A DNA stretch of 64,000 bases from Acanthopleura granulata (lineage: Eukaryota; Mollusca; Polyplacophora; Chitonida; Chitonidae), in NCBI GenBank assembly GCA_016165875.1, contig JABBOT010000080.1, positions 13,670,133 through 13,734,132 of the forward strand, read 5' to 3'. The notes under the pieces are model-generated. The model made no database searches. It worked only from the letters and a program-made list of their open reading frames with translations, and was not told where the DNA came from. Position numbers and translations under genes: made by a program. How positions within the stretch are numbered: position 1 is the first letter of the stretch; each line of letters starts with the position of its first letter. Shown here in pieces: positions 14,101 through 25,100 of the stretch.

Positions 14101-15059
14101 ACCTGCAAAATTCATGTCCAGAATGACTGGCTTTCAGTGAACTGAACGTGTGCATTTTGTATCATTTGGTGTGTGTTTGTGCATGTGAGGGAGAAAAAAA
14201 ATTGTGAGCACAAATGACCTGAGTATTACGTTCATTTAATATCTAGAATACATGTTCAAAAATCAGATTTGTGCATAGGAAGAGAATTCTGTGGCCTGAA
14301 GATTTTGAGTGATGGATTTCAGTGCAATTTGTCATGGGACATCCAGATTTTTGTACCTGCCCCTGAAAGTCTCTTTAATTCGAAGCTTTCTTCCTTTGTT
14401 TGAATATTCATAAATAGATATACATACATAGGTATAAAGATCACTTTACATGTAGGTCAAGGTTATAACAAAGATAAAAATTCATGCTTGTTTGTAAGCA
14501 CTCTATTTCAGATTATTTAAAGTTCAGCTGTTTCAAGTGACATATTCTGCTCCATTTTCATAAATTCATCCACCTTATCTAGAGATTTTTGTGAAATTTG
14601 ATTAATTTATGCGAAGAAACTTAATGGCATCAGAGTATGATTTTAAGACATTTGTGTTATTTTTACAGGCCAAACTATAGGTTAAGAAAAGTACTTTTAA
14701 CTACTGACCAGTGTACATGATGGGAAGTAAATAACGTACATATATGCTCACATATACAAATATATGTACATGCACACACCTTGGAAAAGTCAGTTCACTG
14801 TGGACAGGGACTCTACCCTGATCTTTTATACCCGTTTCTGTAGGTTTGCCCTTGAACGGCGTGGAATTCATGTAAGCAGAAATCAAGCATTAGAAAGAAA
14901 TTTACAGGTTGTGTGACAGACTTGTGCTCACACGTCAGTCCTATCATTTTGAACTAGGTTCAGGTTGAGAAGCGTGATTTCACATTACATGAACAGTATC
15001 CCGTTGGAGCTGTGTAAGTGTTCAGTTACAAAACCTGAGTGTGGTTGGTATCAAGACTG

Positions 15060-15420
15060 ACCACAGATCAGACATTGTCCCACACACCCTGTGCCTGTAG
15101 GCTGGTTGACACTGTAGACTGGGGGCTGGGAGCAAACACATGGGTGAGCTAAGGCCAGTAGCTATGGTCAAATGACCTGCACCTTGTTTGACCAGTTGGT
15201 GTCAGGTGTTAAAACAGTCTAGCCAAAGAGGATGTCTGGTCAGTGCAGTCAGCTGATAGCTCAGTCAGCTCAAGAGACCCCCTGTGAGCAGGCTGGCTGA
15301 CTGGCTGACCAGCCCTGAGTGGTCAGTAAATAGGTCAGTTGGCAGTTTGCCAGGCTGTGCCCTTTAGCCAGTAGTGGTCAGTCTGAATGACCAGTCTGGT
15401 CCAGTGTAGCTTGACCCAGC
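15060..15420. other. Cryptically simple GGTCAGT/CTGGCTGAC-rich stretch
   Basis: Short words such as GGTCAGT, CAGTCAGCT, GACCAG and GTCTGG recur many times without a fixed period. It resembles the 7.2 kb patch. No gene is visible. Confidence 0.3.
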
Positions 15421-18011
15421 CAGGGAAATCTATAATTACTCAGCATGTGTTAATGTTGCCCTCAGCACTGTAGGAGGGGTGGGCAGGGATGGGTTAGGGG
15501 GAGTTTGTCCAGATGGATTACACCCATTACAGAATGACTGTGGAGACTGGAGTCTGACCTCCCACCTGTATAACTGATATAAATATTTACTGGCTTCCAG
15601 TAAATGATTTTCACACATCATTTTAATCTTTTGTGTTACAGTTCTGATCATGAACACAAAGTTCTAATGCACAGTGTATCTATGGGTAAAATGCTTGTTA
15701 AGTTTAACAGCCCTAACAACCTGCCGATCCTACCAAAGGGGAACAGAAATTAAATTTTAACACAACTGTTTGTATGAAAATGCAGACCAATCTGAGCTGT
15801 ATGACTCAGCATACATGTATTTACAGAGCATATTCAGGCCACCTCATTTTAAATTTTTGTTTTACAAACGGAAAAAAATATTTTTTTTCAGTGTCTGAGG
15901 AGAGTATAAAATGGTATTATGGGAAATACGTCTGTATGTAGTTGGGACAAAATAAAAGGTTGACTCAATCTTTGTTTATTCCAGTTTTGAATTTCTTGGA
16001 ATGTCAGCTTGCCCATAAACACATGAAGTAAAATTATTGTTGCCTTAAGGAATATGGAAAATCTCTCTCTCCTTCCCCTGTTAATTAAATGTTCTATGTA
16101 TGTTTGCACAAGTACAAGACCACAGTATCATACATATATATAAGGAAGTGATCATAAATTCAACAGAACAGGTAACGATACATGTACTTACACTCTTAAT
16201 ATACATGTACATGTGGCTCTACATCATGTACAGTTATGCATACATATTGCATTTCACCTGATTTTTGTTTATTTTTTTGTTTCAAATTGACGGTGGAAAA
16301 TAAACAAGATTTAGTTGGCTTTGCTGGAGTGTGTTATGTGTTTATGCTAAATGTAGAGTTTGATAGTCGTCGTGAAACATGTCACAGGCGTGTTGCATGT
16401 GTGCTGTGCATGCTGATACAATAAACAAGCTTAGTTAGGGAAATTATGTTATTACAAACAATGGGGCCCAACCCAAGTGTTAAATGTTATGTGATTATGC
16501 ACCCTAGGACTGGACCCTGGACGCCCTCAGCTCACCCTGCTGGGGCTGGGGAAGGTTGGGGATGTGTCGAGCTGATAACTGGTCTAGAATTAAGGCAACA
16601 ACACATGAGATGCACTGCAGGCAATGTGCTGCACTTGTTTTCTTTTCTGATTTGCAGTGGGCTATAGAGCTGTGTGTGGGCATTAAATATTAGAAGTACA
16701 GGGGTGGTTGCAGTGTAAATACTTTTGGCTCTGGTTTTGGATATTTTCAGTGTTGTGTGAGAAGACAGTGATTTCCTGTTGTTACATGCTCTTGCGATGA
16801 CATGATATAAATACTGCCACTGTGGTCATCATGAATATCCATTAAAATACATGTAGTATACGTGTACATGGAAGAAGGTAAAATACATGGGTTTAGAGCT
16901 CGTCTTCCCTCTGAAACTTATGGATTATGTTAATCCAACATTATGACCAAATGAAATTAAATGGAACTGTGATGGAAGCTGACAAAAATGTTCAGTTCGT
17001 ATTTCGAAATTCTAACACTGAAAGACTAAATAGGTTTTGAACTCAATTGTCCTCCGTAAACTTGGCCAAACAACAAGCCTGGGCATATTCCCTGTGGCTG
17101 TAACATCACCAAATCAATGTCAGTGTCATCTTGCTCCCGGGCACCTCGTGAACTGAATGGCTCTTGTTTCGAAATTGAAAGTGCAGAATTTTGAAAGGAA
17201 GACTGAGCCACTTACACAGCTGTTGGTTGCACCCTGGCCACAGAAGTGAACAAGCGTGTAGACATTGAACCTCGGAAGCTAAAATTGTGGATTTAGAAAT
17301 TGAAAGAAAAAAAAAAAAAAGAACTGGTATTGATGATCTATTGTAGACAGGTGCATGTATTAGTTCAGGGAGGTTTAGTCACATGTTGGACTTTAGATGA
17401 TGTCAGGGCTTTTTGTTTTATCTGTGTGATAGGATAGGAAGGAGATGAAAGCTAATCATCGAATTGTGTCAAAGCTGCATAGATAGCCTGGCCTTGTTAC
17501 GTCAGCTTGTAGGGGGATGAAATGGGTAAGGTGTGGCAAATGTACCAGTCTGAACATGAACGCGAAAATGATATCTGGAAAGGTCTGTGCAAATTAAAAC
17601 TGTGCCTGTCCTAGCAGTAATAGGACCAAACGTTTACTTGATAGCAATCTCTTACCAGTTTTGCCCATGCTGTTAGCAAGAGTATTTGTCATTAAGTGTC
17701 TTTTACTACAAAAGTTATAATAAATCTGTAGCAAGAGTATTTGTATTTGTATTTGTGTTTTACCATGAAGTGTTTGCCTTTTGTTTAATAGGAGCATATT
17801 TACTGTCCTTTTCCACACTGGTCTTTATCAGTTCTTTATCAAGGCTGTTTGTACATGATCATCACAGTTTTGTTAAGTCTTTAACAAAAGTTTCATTACT
17901 TCAGCAATTCTTTGCCACAATAATTTTGTCAGTAGCAGCAGTTTGTGGTTTGTCCACACAGTGGCAGTGTGCGATGACAGTCATCTTGTGATAATACAGA
18001 TGTTTCAGTTC

Positions 18012-18233
18012 TCTCTCACCACTGCAGTCTCTGGGAGTTCAAACCCAGCTTAGACTGTCTTCCTCTCCAGATGTACGTGGGATGGTTTGCAAGCAACCTG
18101 AGGATGGTCGTAGGTTTCCCCCATGTTTTGCTCGGTTACCTCCCACCTAACACTGGCCGCTGAAGCATAAGTGAAGTAGTGTTGAGTAGTGTGTAAAACA
18201 ACAGTCAAATATAAAAATAAATCAAATACTTCA
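18012..18233 (+). mobile_element. tRNA-derived SINE, family A
   Basis: The sequence runs from a B-box-like GGGAGTTCAAACCC through the body (tacgtgggatggtttgcaag, ggatggtcgtaggtttcccc) to a tail related to gtaaaacaccagtcaaataa. It is diverged and lies about 60 bases before the Ski exon at 18295. Confidence 0.75.
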
Positions 18234-18294
18234 GTTCTGAAGTTACTCACCTTGTTTGCTAGATAACCAAATTGAACTTTCTCTTATTTTCCAG

Positions 18295-18467
18295 TCGCAC
18301 GATAGAGAGAAGGACGATTCCAAGAAAGTGCGATATGAAGATGGCCTCTCCATCAAGGCTGGAGGTTACCGGCCCGTGTCAGCGTTCCGACCCTGGTCAC
18401 CGAGCATGCTCAATGCCATCAAGGAGGGCAAGCTGTACCCAGTGGCCGCAGGAGTTCTCAGAGAAGG
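18295..18467 (+). CDS. ski: Ski exon (first in window)
   Basis: The acceptor is ttattttccag, ending at 18294, and the exon opens in phase 0 with Ser-His-Asp-Arg-Glu-Lys. It encodes 57 residues including RPVSAFRPWSP, then splits a Gly codon at the donor GG|GTAGGC. A SINE ends only about 60 bases upstream of the acceptor. Confidence 0.85.
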
Positions 18468-21400
18468 GTAGGCATTAGATTGGTCACTTTTTTTACAGGA
18501 ATTTAAATGGACTTGAATTGCTTTGCCTGGAAAGACCAGAATCTAGTCCTATTCCAATAAAATGCAAACAGTTGCTCAAACTGATGGTTTTCAGAGATTT
18601 TGTCAAATACATGTTGAGGTGGTTAGCGCACTAGAGCAGTGCAGTGACCCAGGAGCCTCTCACCGATGCAGTGGCTGTGAGTTCAAGTCTAGCTCATGAT
18701 GACTTCCCCTTTGGCTATACGTGGGAAGGTCAGCCAGCAACCTGTGGATAGTTGTGGGTTTCCCCCAGACAGTGTCCAGTTTCCCCCTACTGTAATGTTG
18801 GCCGCCGTCGTATACGCGAAATATTCTGGAGTTAATTAGAAAATTAAAGAGAATCCATGTTGTAATTATAATGATGTGAAAATCTCTTCACCCCTTGTCT
18901 AAGCGAATTATGATAGTTTAAAAAACTGGACATTTGGTCATGTGGAAAATTATTTTGGTAACAATGGCGGCCTGCTTGAAACCCCATAGTTTCAGTTTTC
19001 AGTCTAATGTTTTCTAAGGTGTATCATTTGATTTGCAGGATAGTTTAGAAATCGCTCTAAGGTGACTCATTTAATGTATTGCTGGCAAGACAATTGAGAG
19101 CAGTCCTGGTAAAGCTGTGTTTTGACTCATTTCAGGTACCCACGTATTCTGCCCCCTTACTTACAGACTGGCCCTCCAGTGCTCCTCAACCCTGAGCGCG
19201 TCATTCCACTGTCTGAGTCGGACAGGTCGGTTATCAAAATCTCTACCATCAGCTCAGCTAAAGTAAAACCTTCATTCTAGAATACAGTTTTAAACATCAC
19301 CTCCTGTATTTGACAAAAAAATAAATCATGTGGAAAAGTTCATTTTCGTACCTTCCAAAAATACTACAAAACAGCTTTCTAACATTAATGGAACTTAATA
19401 TCAAACACAGTCCTAAAATCAAATTTCAGCATACATCAGATTGTGTCACTTATCAGATTTGCTTAGAAAATAAAAAAAATGCCCATGGATTGCCTTTGGG
19501 TACAGATCTGATCCATGACTAACAGAACTGTTTGTGAGATTTGATTAAATGAAGCCTGCATTGTCTCTGAATTGTTGAGTACTACATTCGTTGAATAACA
19601 CATTCGAAAAGTCAGGAGTCATGTGATTTATCTCAGCAGGTATGAACGACACTTTGCGCCCAATGTATCCCTCGCCCCGCTTCCGATCAAGAAGGTGAAA
19701 TGTGAGGGGCCGGATACGGGATCTAGTGAGAAGCACAGTCCATCAAGGCCAGACCAGAAGGAATACGATCTGTCAACGGACACAGAGGACTCGCTACGCT
19801 CTTCACCGGTGGATATAGGTCAGTTGGTTATGTGCATCTGTATGATGGCTTCCACGCCGACCACTGTAAAGTGGTACCCCCAGTTGCGACCACTCCTTAA
19901 ATTGGTCGTCGGATAAGTGGTGAAGTTCTTCACCAGGGCGCATTCCCCCATTCTCTCCGCTCTCAGCGCTGTTATTACCATTTGCAGATTCTAGTGTTCA
20001 TTGAAGACCGCTTAACTCCCATGAATATAGTGTGCATTTCTGTGTCACACGTGGGATTAGTCATCAGAGGTAACTTGTCTAAAGTTTATGCCTGGTACTC
20101 CAAATAGATAGAGCATGGTATTCAGCAACAATGAAATAAAACATAGTAATGAGATAGACAATAGTTAATTTAAAGATTTAGATTTCGGTTTATGGGAGAT
20201 TTTGATTTGAAATTGCTAAATGTAAGCAGGTAATTTAGCAACTGGGCTAGTGTTGTTTTGCTTACGTTGGGCCTTGGTGTTCACAGACGATGATCGCAGT
20301 GCAGTATCACCACCCGTGGAGAGCACATTGGAGCGTGAACTGGAGCTGGTGCGTGGCGCCATCTTTGGTTCAGACTCGGAGTCTATCGATTCACGAGAGA
20401 AGCAGTTCCAGGAATTCTCCAAGCTGAGGGCGAGGCAGGAGGAGCAGGTGAATCGTCTGGCCAAGACGCGCCAGCGGCTCCGAAAGGTGAGACCAACAAC
20501 AACAACTCTGCTCCGAACAGCTCTGCTTATGGCCAGCAAGCTGTGATGGAAAATTACTTTTCACATCTTGATGATTTTACCGCTCATCTTCTCTTCTTTG
20601 AGTCAGGGAGGGAATGGAGGCCATAGCACATTGTGTTGATTTAAAACACTCCAGGGCTGGTTAAGTGAGCTGTTGACTCAGAAAGCGCAGATTGCAAAGA
20701 GCTCATGTTTCTTTCATTGATTTAATGTTGAGTGGTAAGTCTTACCAGTCTTACCAGTAAGTCTTATGAGTGAATGCTCATAGTTATGAACGTCATGTCG
20801 GCTAGTGAACTTGTTTCTGCCAGTTTATGAAGAAAGAATGTGTTAATTGACATTGCAGGAGAATGATTTACTGAAGATTAACCTGAGAGAGTCGAATAAC
20901 CTGAGGTGGAGCTTACAGAAAGAGATTGAGACGATCAGGATAGAAAGTGAATGTCGACTACAGACGGCAGACGAAAGCAAGCACAGGCTGATGAAGGAAC
21001 TAGACTCACAGAGGCACAAGCTGGAGAAGCTGGACAAAGAAATGGTAAGAACAATTCATCTATACACCATTTTCATTGTATGTACAGGCCGAAAAATCCT
21101 TGCATGTTCTTGAAAATAAAAATTATTGACCAGGTGCTTAAAGTGTGCTTAAAACGTATAGATTTGTGATGGTCAAATTACCCATTTATTGCACTAATTG
21201 GAATCTGCCTTTAATGACATCGGTAAAATTCATGATTCCTGCCAAGAAATGACTTTGATATTAAAGAGACTGTTGAAGGAAAATCACGTGACTGAGAATC
21301 ATATCACTGGGGTACACGTTTCTCTTCCTTGCTATATTTAAGAAATTAACAACACTCCTTCTCATGCACCTGCCGCAGAGTCCTACCGGTAAGGAACCAT

Positions 21401-21877
21401 GTCCACGCCTTGGATTTGTACGGTATCAGCTTCAGTAAACTCCCTCTGCCCAGTTTCGTGATACCTTATCCTCTTTTTCAGCACCTCTGAACGTGTTGTT
21501 CTCGTTGTTATCAGGTACGGTCAGGAGGATCCCCAGACCACCAGGACATGCGGAGACGCCTGCGACACTTCGAGGAGCTGTGCGAACAGTACCAGCGGGA
21601 AAACCTCTGGCTGAAGGAGGAACTCAAACAGATTTGCGGGGAGATGACGGCCAAGTCTCTCGACAAGCTCCACCTTCTGCACAAGGCCAGCTCCAAAATC
21701 CATGACAACGGCCGCTCGGTTGGCCTCTCTCCGCGATCTAACGGCAGCAACAGCAGCAGTGGTGGCAGCCCCAAAGCCTCCGCCGCCGCATCGTCACCGG
21801 AGCGACATCGTCACATCATGGCGTCGCCCGAACGTCACCACCAAGTCATCATCTCGGACACTGTTCAGGTGTCCTAA
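18295..21877 (+). CDS. ski: Ski/SnoN-family transcriptional co-repressor, 3' exons (partial gene)
   Basis: Coding exons are 18295-18467, 19136-19225, 19640-19818, 20287-20486, 20859-21044 and 21515-21877. All have GT-AG junctions and compatible phases, giving about 396 residues. Ski proteins are nuclear co-repressors that bind SMADs and recruit NCoR/HDAC to silence TGF-beta/BMP targets. Visible family marks are RPWSP (about residue 32), APNVSLAP (about 94) and a long Glu/Lys/Arg/Leu-rich coiled coil (about 158-320). The order and spacing match the C-terminal half of vertebrate Ski. The tail is Ser/His-rich with two SPERH motifs. The Ski/Sno/Dac and SMAD4-binding domains are missing because the 5' exons lie upstream of the window; in vertebrate SKI they sit in one large first exon before a very long intron. 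A SKOR-type paralogue is less likely because of the APNVSLAP block. Ski versus SnoN cannot be decided; invertebrates usually have one gene. Confidence 0.85.
18612..18850 (+). mobile_element. tRNA-derived SINE, family A, near full length
   Basis: The tRNA-like head (gaggtggttagcgcac, then gtgagttcaagtctagc as the B box), the conserved body (gtgggaaggtcagccagcaa) and the 3' part (ggccgccgtcgtatacgc) are all present. It lies in the intron after the exon ending at 18467. Confidence 0.85.
19136..19225 (+). CDS. ski: Ski exon
   Basis: The acceptor is actcatttcag and the donor is GACAG|GTCGGT. The exon completes a split Gly codon, encodes a Pro-rich stretch (YPRILPPYLQTGPP) and ends two bases into an Arg codon. 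The downstream intron is only about 410 bases. Confidence 0.82.
19640..19818 (+). CDS. ski: Ski exon with the APNVSLAP block
   Basis: The acceptor is a tandem tctcag/cag (NAGNAG). Using the second AG gives Arg-Tyr-Glu-Arg-His-Phe followed by APNVSLAP, a conserved Ski block. An acidic/Ser segment (DLSTDTEDS) follows. The donor is ATATAG|GTCAGT, one base into an Asp codon. Confidence 0.85.
20287..20486 (+). CDS. ski: Ski exon, start of the coiled coil
   Basis: The acceptor is gtgttcacag and the donor is CGAAAG|GTGAGA, a near-perfect donor. The exon encodes SPPVESTLERELELVRGAIF and then a heptad-like Glu/Gln/Arg-rich helix ending QRLRK. This matches the start of the C-terminal coiled coil of Ski proteins. 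Confidence 0.87.
20859..21044 (+). CDS. ski: Ski exon, central coiled coil
   Basis: The acceptor is gacattgcag and the donor is GAAATG|GTAAGA; both ends are in phase 0 (62 codons). It encodes a continuous amphipathic helix including LQKEIETIRIESE and HRLMKELDSQRHKLEKLDKEM's repeats. The pattern of basic helix followed by 'nESkhRLmkELd' resembles the KEIE-then-RLKRELE order of vertebrate Ski. Confidence 0.87.
21515..21877 (+). CDS. ski: Ski terminal coding exon
   Basis: The acceptor is cgttgttatcag and the exon is in phase 0. The last coiled-coil segment (RRRLRHFEELCEQYQREN) is followed by a low-complexity Ser/Gly/Ala tail with two SPERH motifs. The stop TAA is at 21875-21877. A possible donor (TTCAG|GTGTCC) lies just before the stop, so an alternative C-terminus cannot be excluded. 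Confidence 0.83.
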   Translation, partial: VRSGGSPDHQDMRRRLRHFEELCEQYQRENLWLKEELKQICGEMTAKSLDKLHLLHKASSKIHDNGRSVGLSPRSNGSNSSSGGSPKASAAASSPERHRHIMASPERHHQVIISDTVQVS

Positions 21878-22131
21878 GTTTAAAACATTTAGTGTAAAAG
21901 CATATAGTGCCATATATGGTTATGTGATCAGTTGCGACGTGTGTCTGTGAGCTTGTCTGTCAGGTGGCATTGTGGAGGCATTGAGGGGGGGAGGGGGAGA
22001 AAAAGGGCGAGTCTTCCAAGCAAGCCAGCCCATGCTAGTCTGTCGTCTGGACTGCCTGTCATCGTCGTCGTCGTATCCTTCCATGTTGACCAGCACAGCT
22101 CTGCCTCTGTCGAAGCGCACAACGCATCTGT

Positions 22132-22132
<1 letters not shown>

Positions 22133-22163
<31 letters not shown>
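22133..22163. repeat. GT microsatellite
   Basis: A (GT)n run with a few GC interruptions, about 220 bases after the Ski stop codon. Confidence 0.9.
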
Positions 22164-25100
22164 ATGTGACCTCCTGTGTGTATAGTCTTGTACAGCCTTT
22201 CATTGGTTTGTCTGGTGTCAACGTGGGCGGCGGAGTGATCACATACAAGAAAAAAAAAACTTTTTTTGCGCACACTAGCTTGTATTATAACAAGCTAGTT
22301 ATTAATTATCACTGATTGTTATCACAAGTTGACATTATGTTACGGGTCTTAACATTTTTTTATTGACTTTTTTTTTTTGTCTTATTGTATTTTTTTTTTA
22401 ATCAGAAAATGCCATGGTGCTGTGTTTTATATAGGACACGCTTAGGTTGTTCCCAGGTAGCTAGGACTTCACCAAAATATCACGAATCCTCTAATCAGAT
22501 TCTCATGTTGTCTTTGTGGAGATTCCGCACCTAAACAGAACTTCCCTGAATGCAGAACACCTGCTATTCTTCATCTCTTTGACTTCAGCACCATGTTTTT
22601 CTGTCGGCAGATGTTAAAGATGTTGTTGCAAATTTTTCTTTGGATTTTTTTTTTTTTTTTTTTTTTTTTATCTTCATTGTTACATTTGTGTACGTTAAAT
22701 TAAGAATTACTGAATGGGTTTGTGGACAAGTTCCTTATGGACACTGGTCTGGAACAGCCAGCCGTGCTCTAATTGGTCTGTCCTGTTGCTACGGGTGACT
22801 GCATACCATTATTTCTGGCTGAGTTACCTCTGTGGTGTAGCCTGTACATACGTAGTACTACTACTCTCTGTTATCCTCAGTCAGGTGTACATGCCCCAGT
22901 TTTCATTGTTGTGGAGCAACAAAGGGACACAACCCTGTGTCGTTGTCCTGCATGATCAATATGTGGCTAGGACAACATAGTTGTCGTAGCAACAATTTTT
23001 TTTTCTTCAACCTTTATGATTGAAACCTAAGACCTATGGACTGAAGCCCTGGACGGGTGTTACTTTTAATTCCTAGGAATTAAAAGTATTCATATTTTTC
23101 CCCTATGAAGTTCGCCATGGCAAGGGGAAGGTTTAGCATACTGAGGCGTATTGTCATGTCTGTTGAGAATCGTTAAGTTTTATACATAGTTGAAATAATG
23201 AAGGGCATAAAAAGTGCATGCTATATGTGAGTGTGTCATATAGAATACTACATATTTGTGGTGTCCAGTGAGTCATTTTTTTTCCTCATGAGAATAATTC
23301 TCTTAAATTGTTTTTTCTTGTAACATTATTTTTGGCCTATGGGCCGGGTGAGAATTATTCACTTGTGTATATTGTGTGAGACTGCCCAACTGACTGTATG
23401 TGTGAGTGTGTGAAGAGATGTCTGTTAAAACCCCTTTTTCATTGGTTAAACTCGGCAGCTGAATAGCTGTAGGGCACAAACATTGTAGATGTTATGACCA
23501 TTGCAGGACCGGGGAGGTGAACAGAGGATTGGGTAGGGTGGGAATACACAGCCAGAAGGGTTAAGATATGTTAGGATTCAGGATGAAGTAGGCTTTCCAC
23601 AAGCCCAGTTTCGATCAGTGGAAACTTACAGTCATTATCATTACCCTGTGTCTTAGGGCACAATTTTCTTATACAATACATACCAAAAACAGAAGAGAAG
23701 CATTCAATTATTTCAAATGTAATTTGGGGTCAAAGTTAAATGTTTATCTGTGTTTCTTAAAGCAGAAAATTGGAAATTTGCATGTCAATACACAAGCAAG
23801 CATGGAAAAAGCAGTTTTGACAAGCTAAGTTTTCAAACCTTTCAAAAGTAATGAATTGCTCTTTTGATCTCTTGATCTTCATGTTGCATAGATATAAATG
23901 GCTCGTACAATTTTGTTTTTTTTAGAAGGGATAACATTTTTAGCATGTCAGTTGTTTATTCCCATGTAGGGAAAGTAGGCTTCACCGCTTAAATTGAAAA
24001 TGCTTTTACATACTACACAAAAAGATTGCAGAAGAAACTTATGCCATTAAAAAGGAGTTGAATGACAATCCAAGGAGAGTGCGCTGAACTTCACATTGCA
24101 CATATGCAAGGGCCTGTGATAAAACTGTAGAGTTGCTCACTGTAACGCAGAGGGATGTGCAAGGTTTTCTCCTCTCTTCTCGCCACAGTGGATAGTGAAG
24201 GAAAAGCGCCTTAGTGGCCGGAGACGCGTTGCTGAAACTGTAACAGGAGGGTTTTTGAGGAAGTACATGTAGTTATAAAAAAAAAAACTACAAATGTAGA
24301 GGGTTTTTTGTATGCTTATCTGTGGCAGCTCTGTTTGTATCGGTTGTTTTCCACACAACTGTGAAGTTTTTGAACTGAATGTTAAATTTAGAGCTACCAT
24401 ACATCTGGTTATGCTCACTATAAGCGAGTCCATCAACTTATCAACATTCTTGTTACAACTTCGCAGAAGGATTGTTCTCCTGGAATGGATAAATCTGTAG
24501 AGCAGTGAGAAGGTTGTATTTGATGGTAAGTCTGCTGAGCTTCTGATTGGCAGATCCATATGGAAATGATGAAAGTCAGGTCACTGTTGATTGACGAAGT
24601 CCTCTTCAGGTGGCAAGGATCAGATTCCTTGCTGTCTACTGATTGGCCAACTTGCATTCATTTGGTGAGGATGAAATTCGTTGCTGTTCACTGGTTGACC
24701 AAGTTATGTGGGGGCAGTGGAGATCTGACACCTGATTGGCTGAACCACCTCCAGATGGTATTGCCAGGTTTGACATTTTCTATATCCCTGGTAAAACATC
24801 GAAGCATTTATACACACATCCATTTAGTTCTCCATGTACTTTTGTCCCCAATCTATTCGGTACTAACTGCTCTTAGACCTGTTGTGACCTGGTGCTAGTG
24901 ATGTCTGTCAAGCTACAAAGAAATCCATAGACCATGTTATTTTTGGGGAGATAAGCACATTTCTGTCACAAAAATCTCTGTTGGATACAGTTTTATATAT
25001 CACAGTTTTAGTACATGCTTCATTGTCTTGTAGTCTCTCTTTCCTTTCTCAAATCTATACCTCTCGTCTTGGGACTCATGTTCTACTGAGTGTTGACCTT

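Larger units (their letters stand above)
1..18294 (+). other. Presumed long Ski intron / upstream DNA without recognised exons
   Basis: No open frame here shows a known domain or paired splice sites. The first Ski exon in the window begins in phase 0 after an acceptor, so this stretch is most simply part of the large intron that follows the N-terminal exon in Ski genes. It is AT-rich and poor in CpG. Exceptions are listed separately: CpG-rich patches, GTCTG/CAGAC-rich patches, small repeats and one SINE. Poly-T, poly-A and poly-G runs (for example near 1600, 1792, 2669 and 13638) are simple sequence. Confidence 0.5.

Noticed and set aside
21920..22315. Frames of 115-127 codons around the GT microsatellite
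   Set aside because: Low-complexity translation (THTHTH, VCVCVC) just after the Ski stop; the exon before already ends in a stop.
24137..24559. 140-codon minus frame
   Set aside because: No domain, no splice context and AT-rich composition; lies in the probable Ski 3' UTR.
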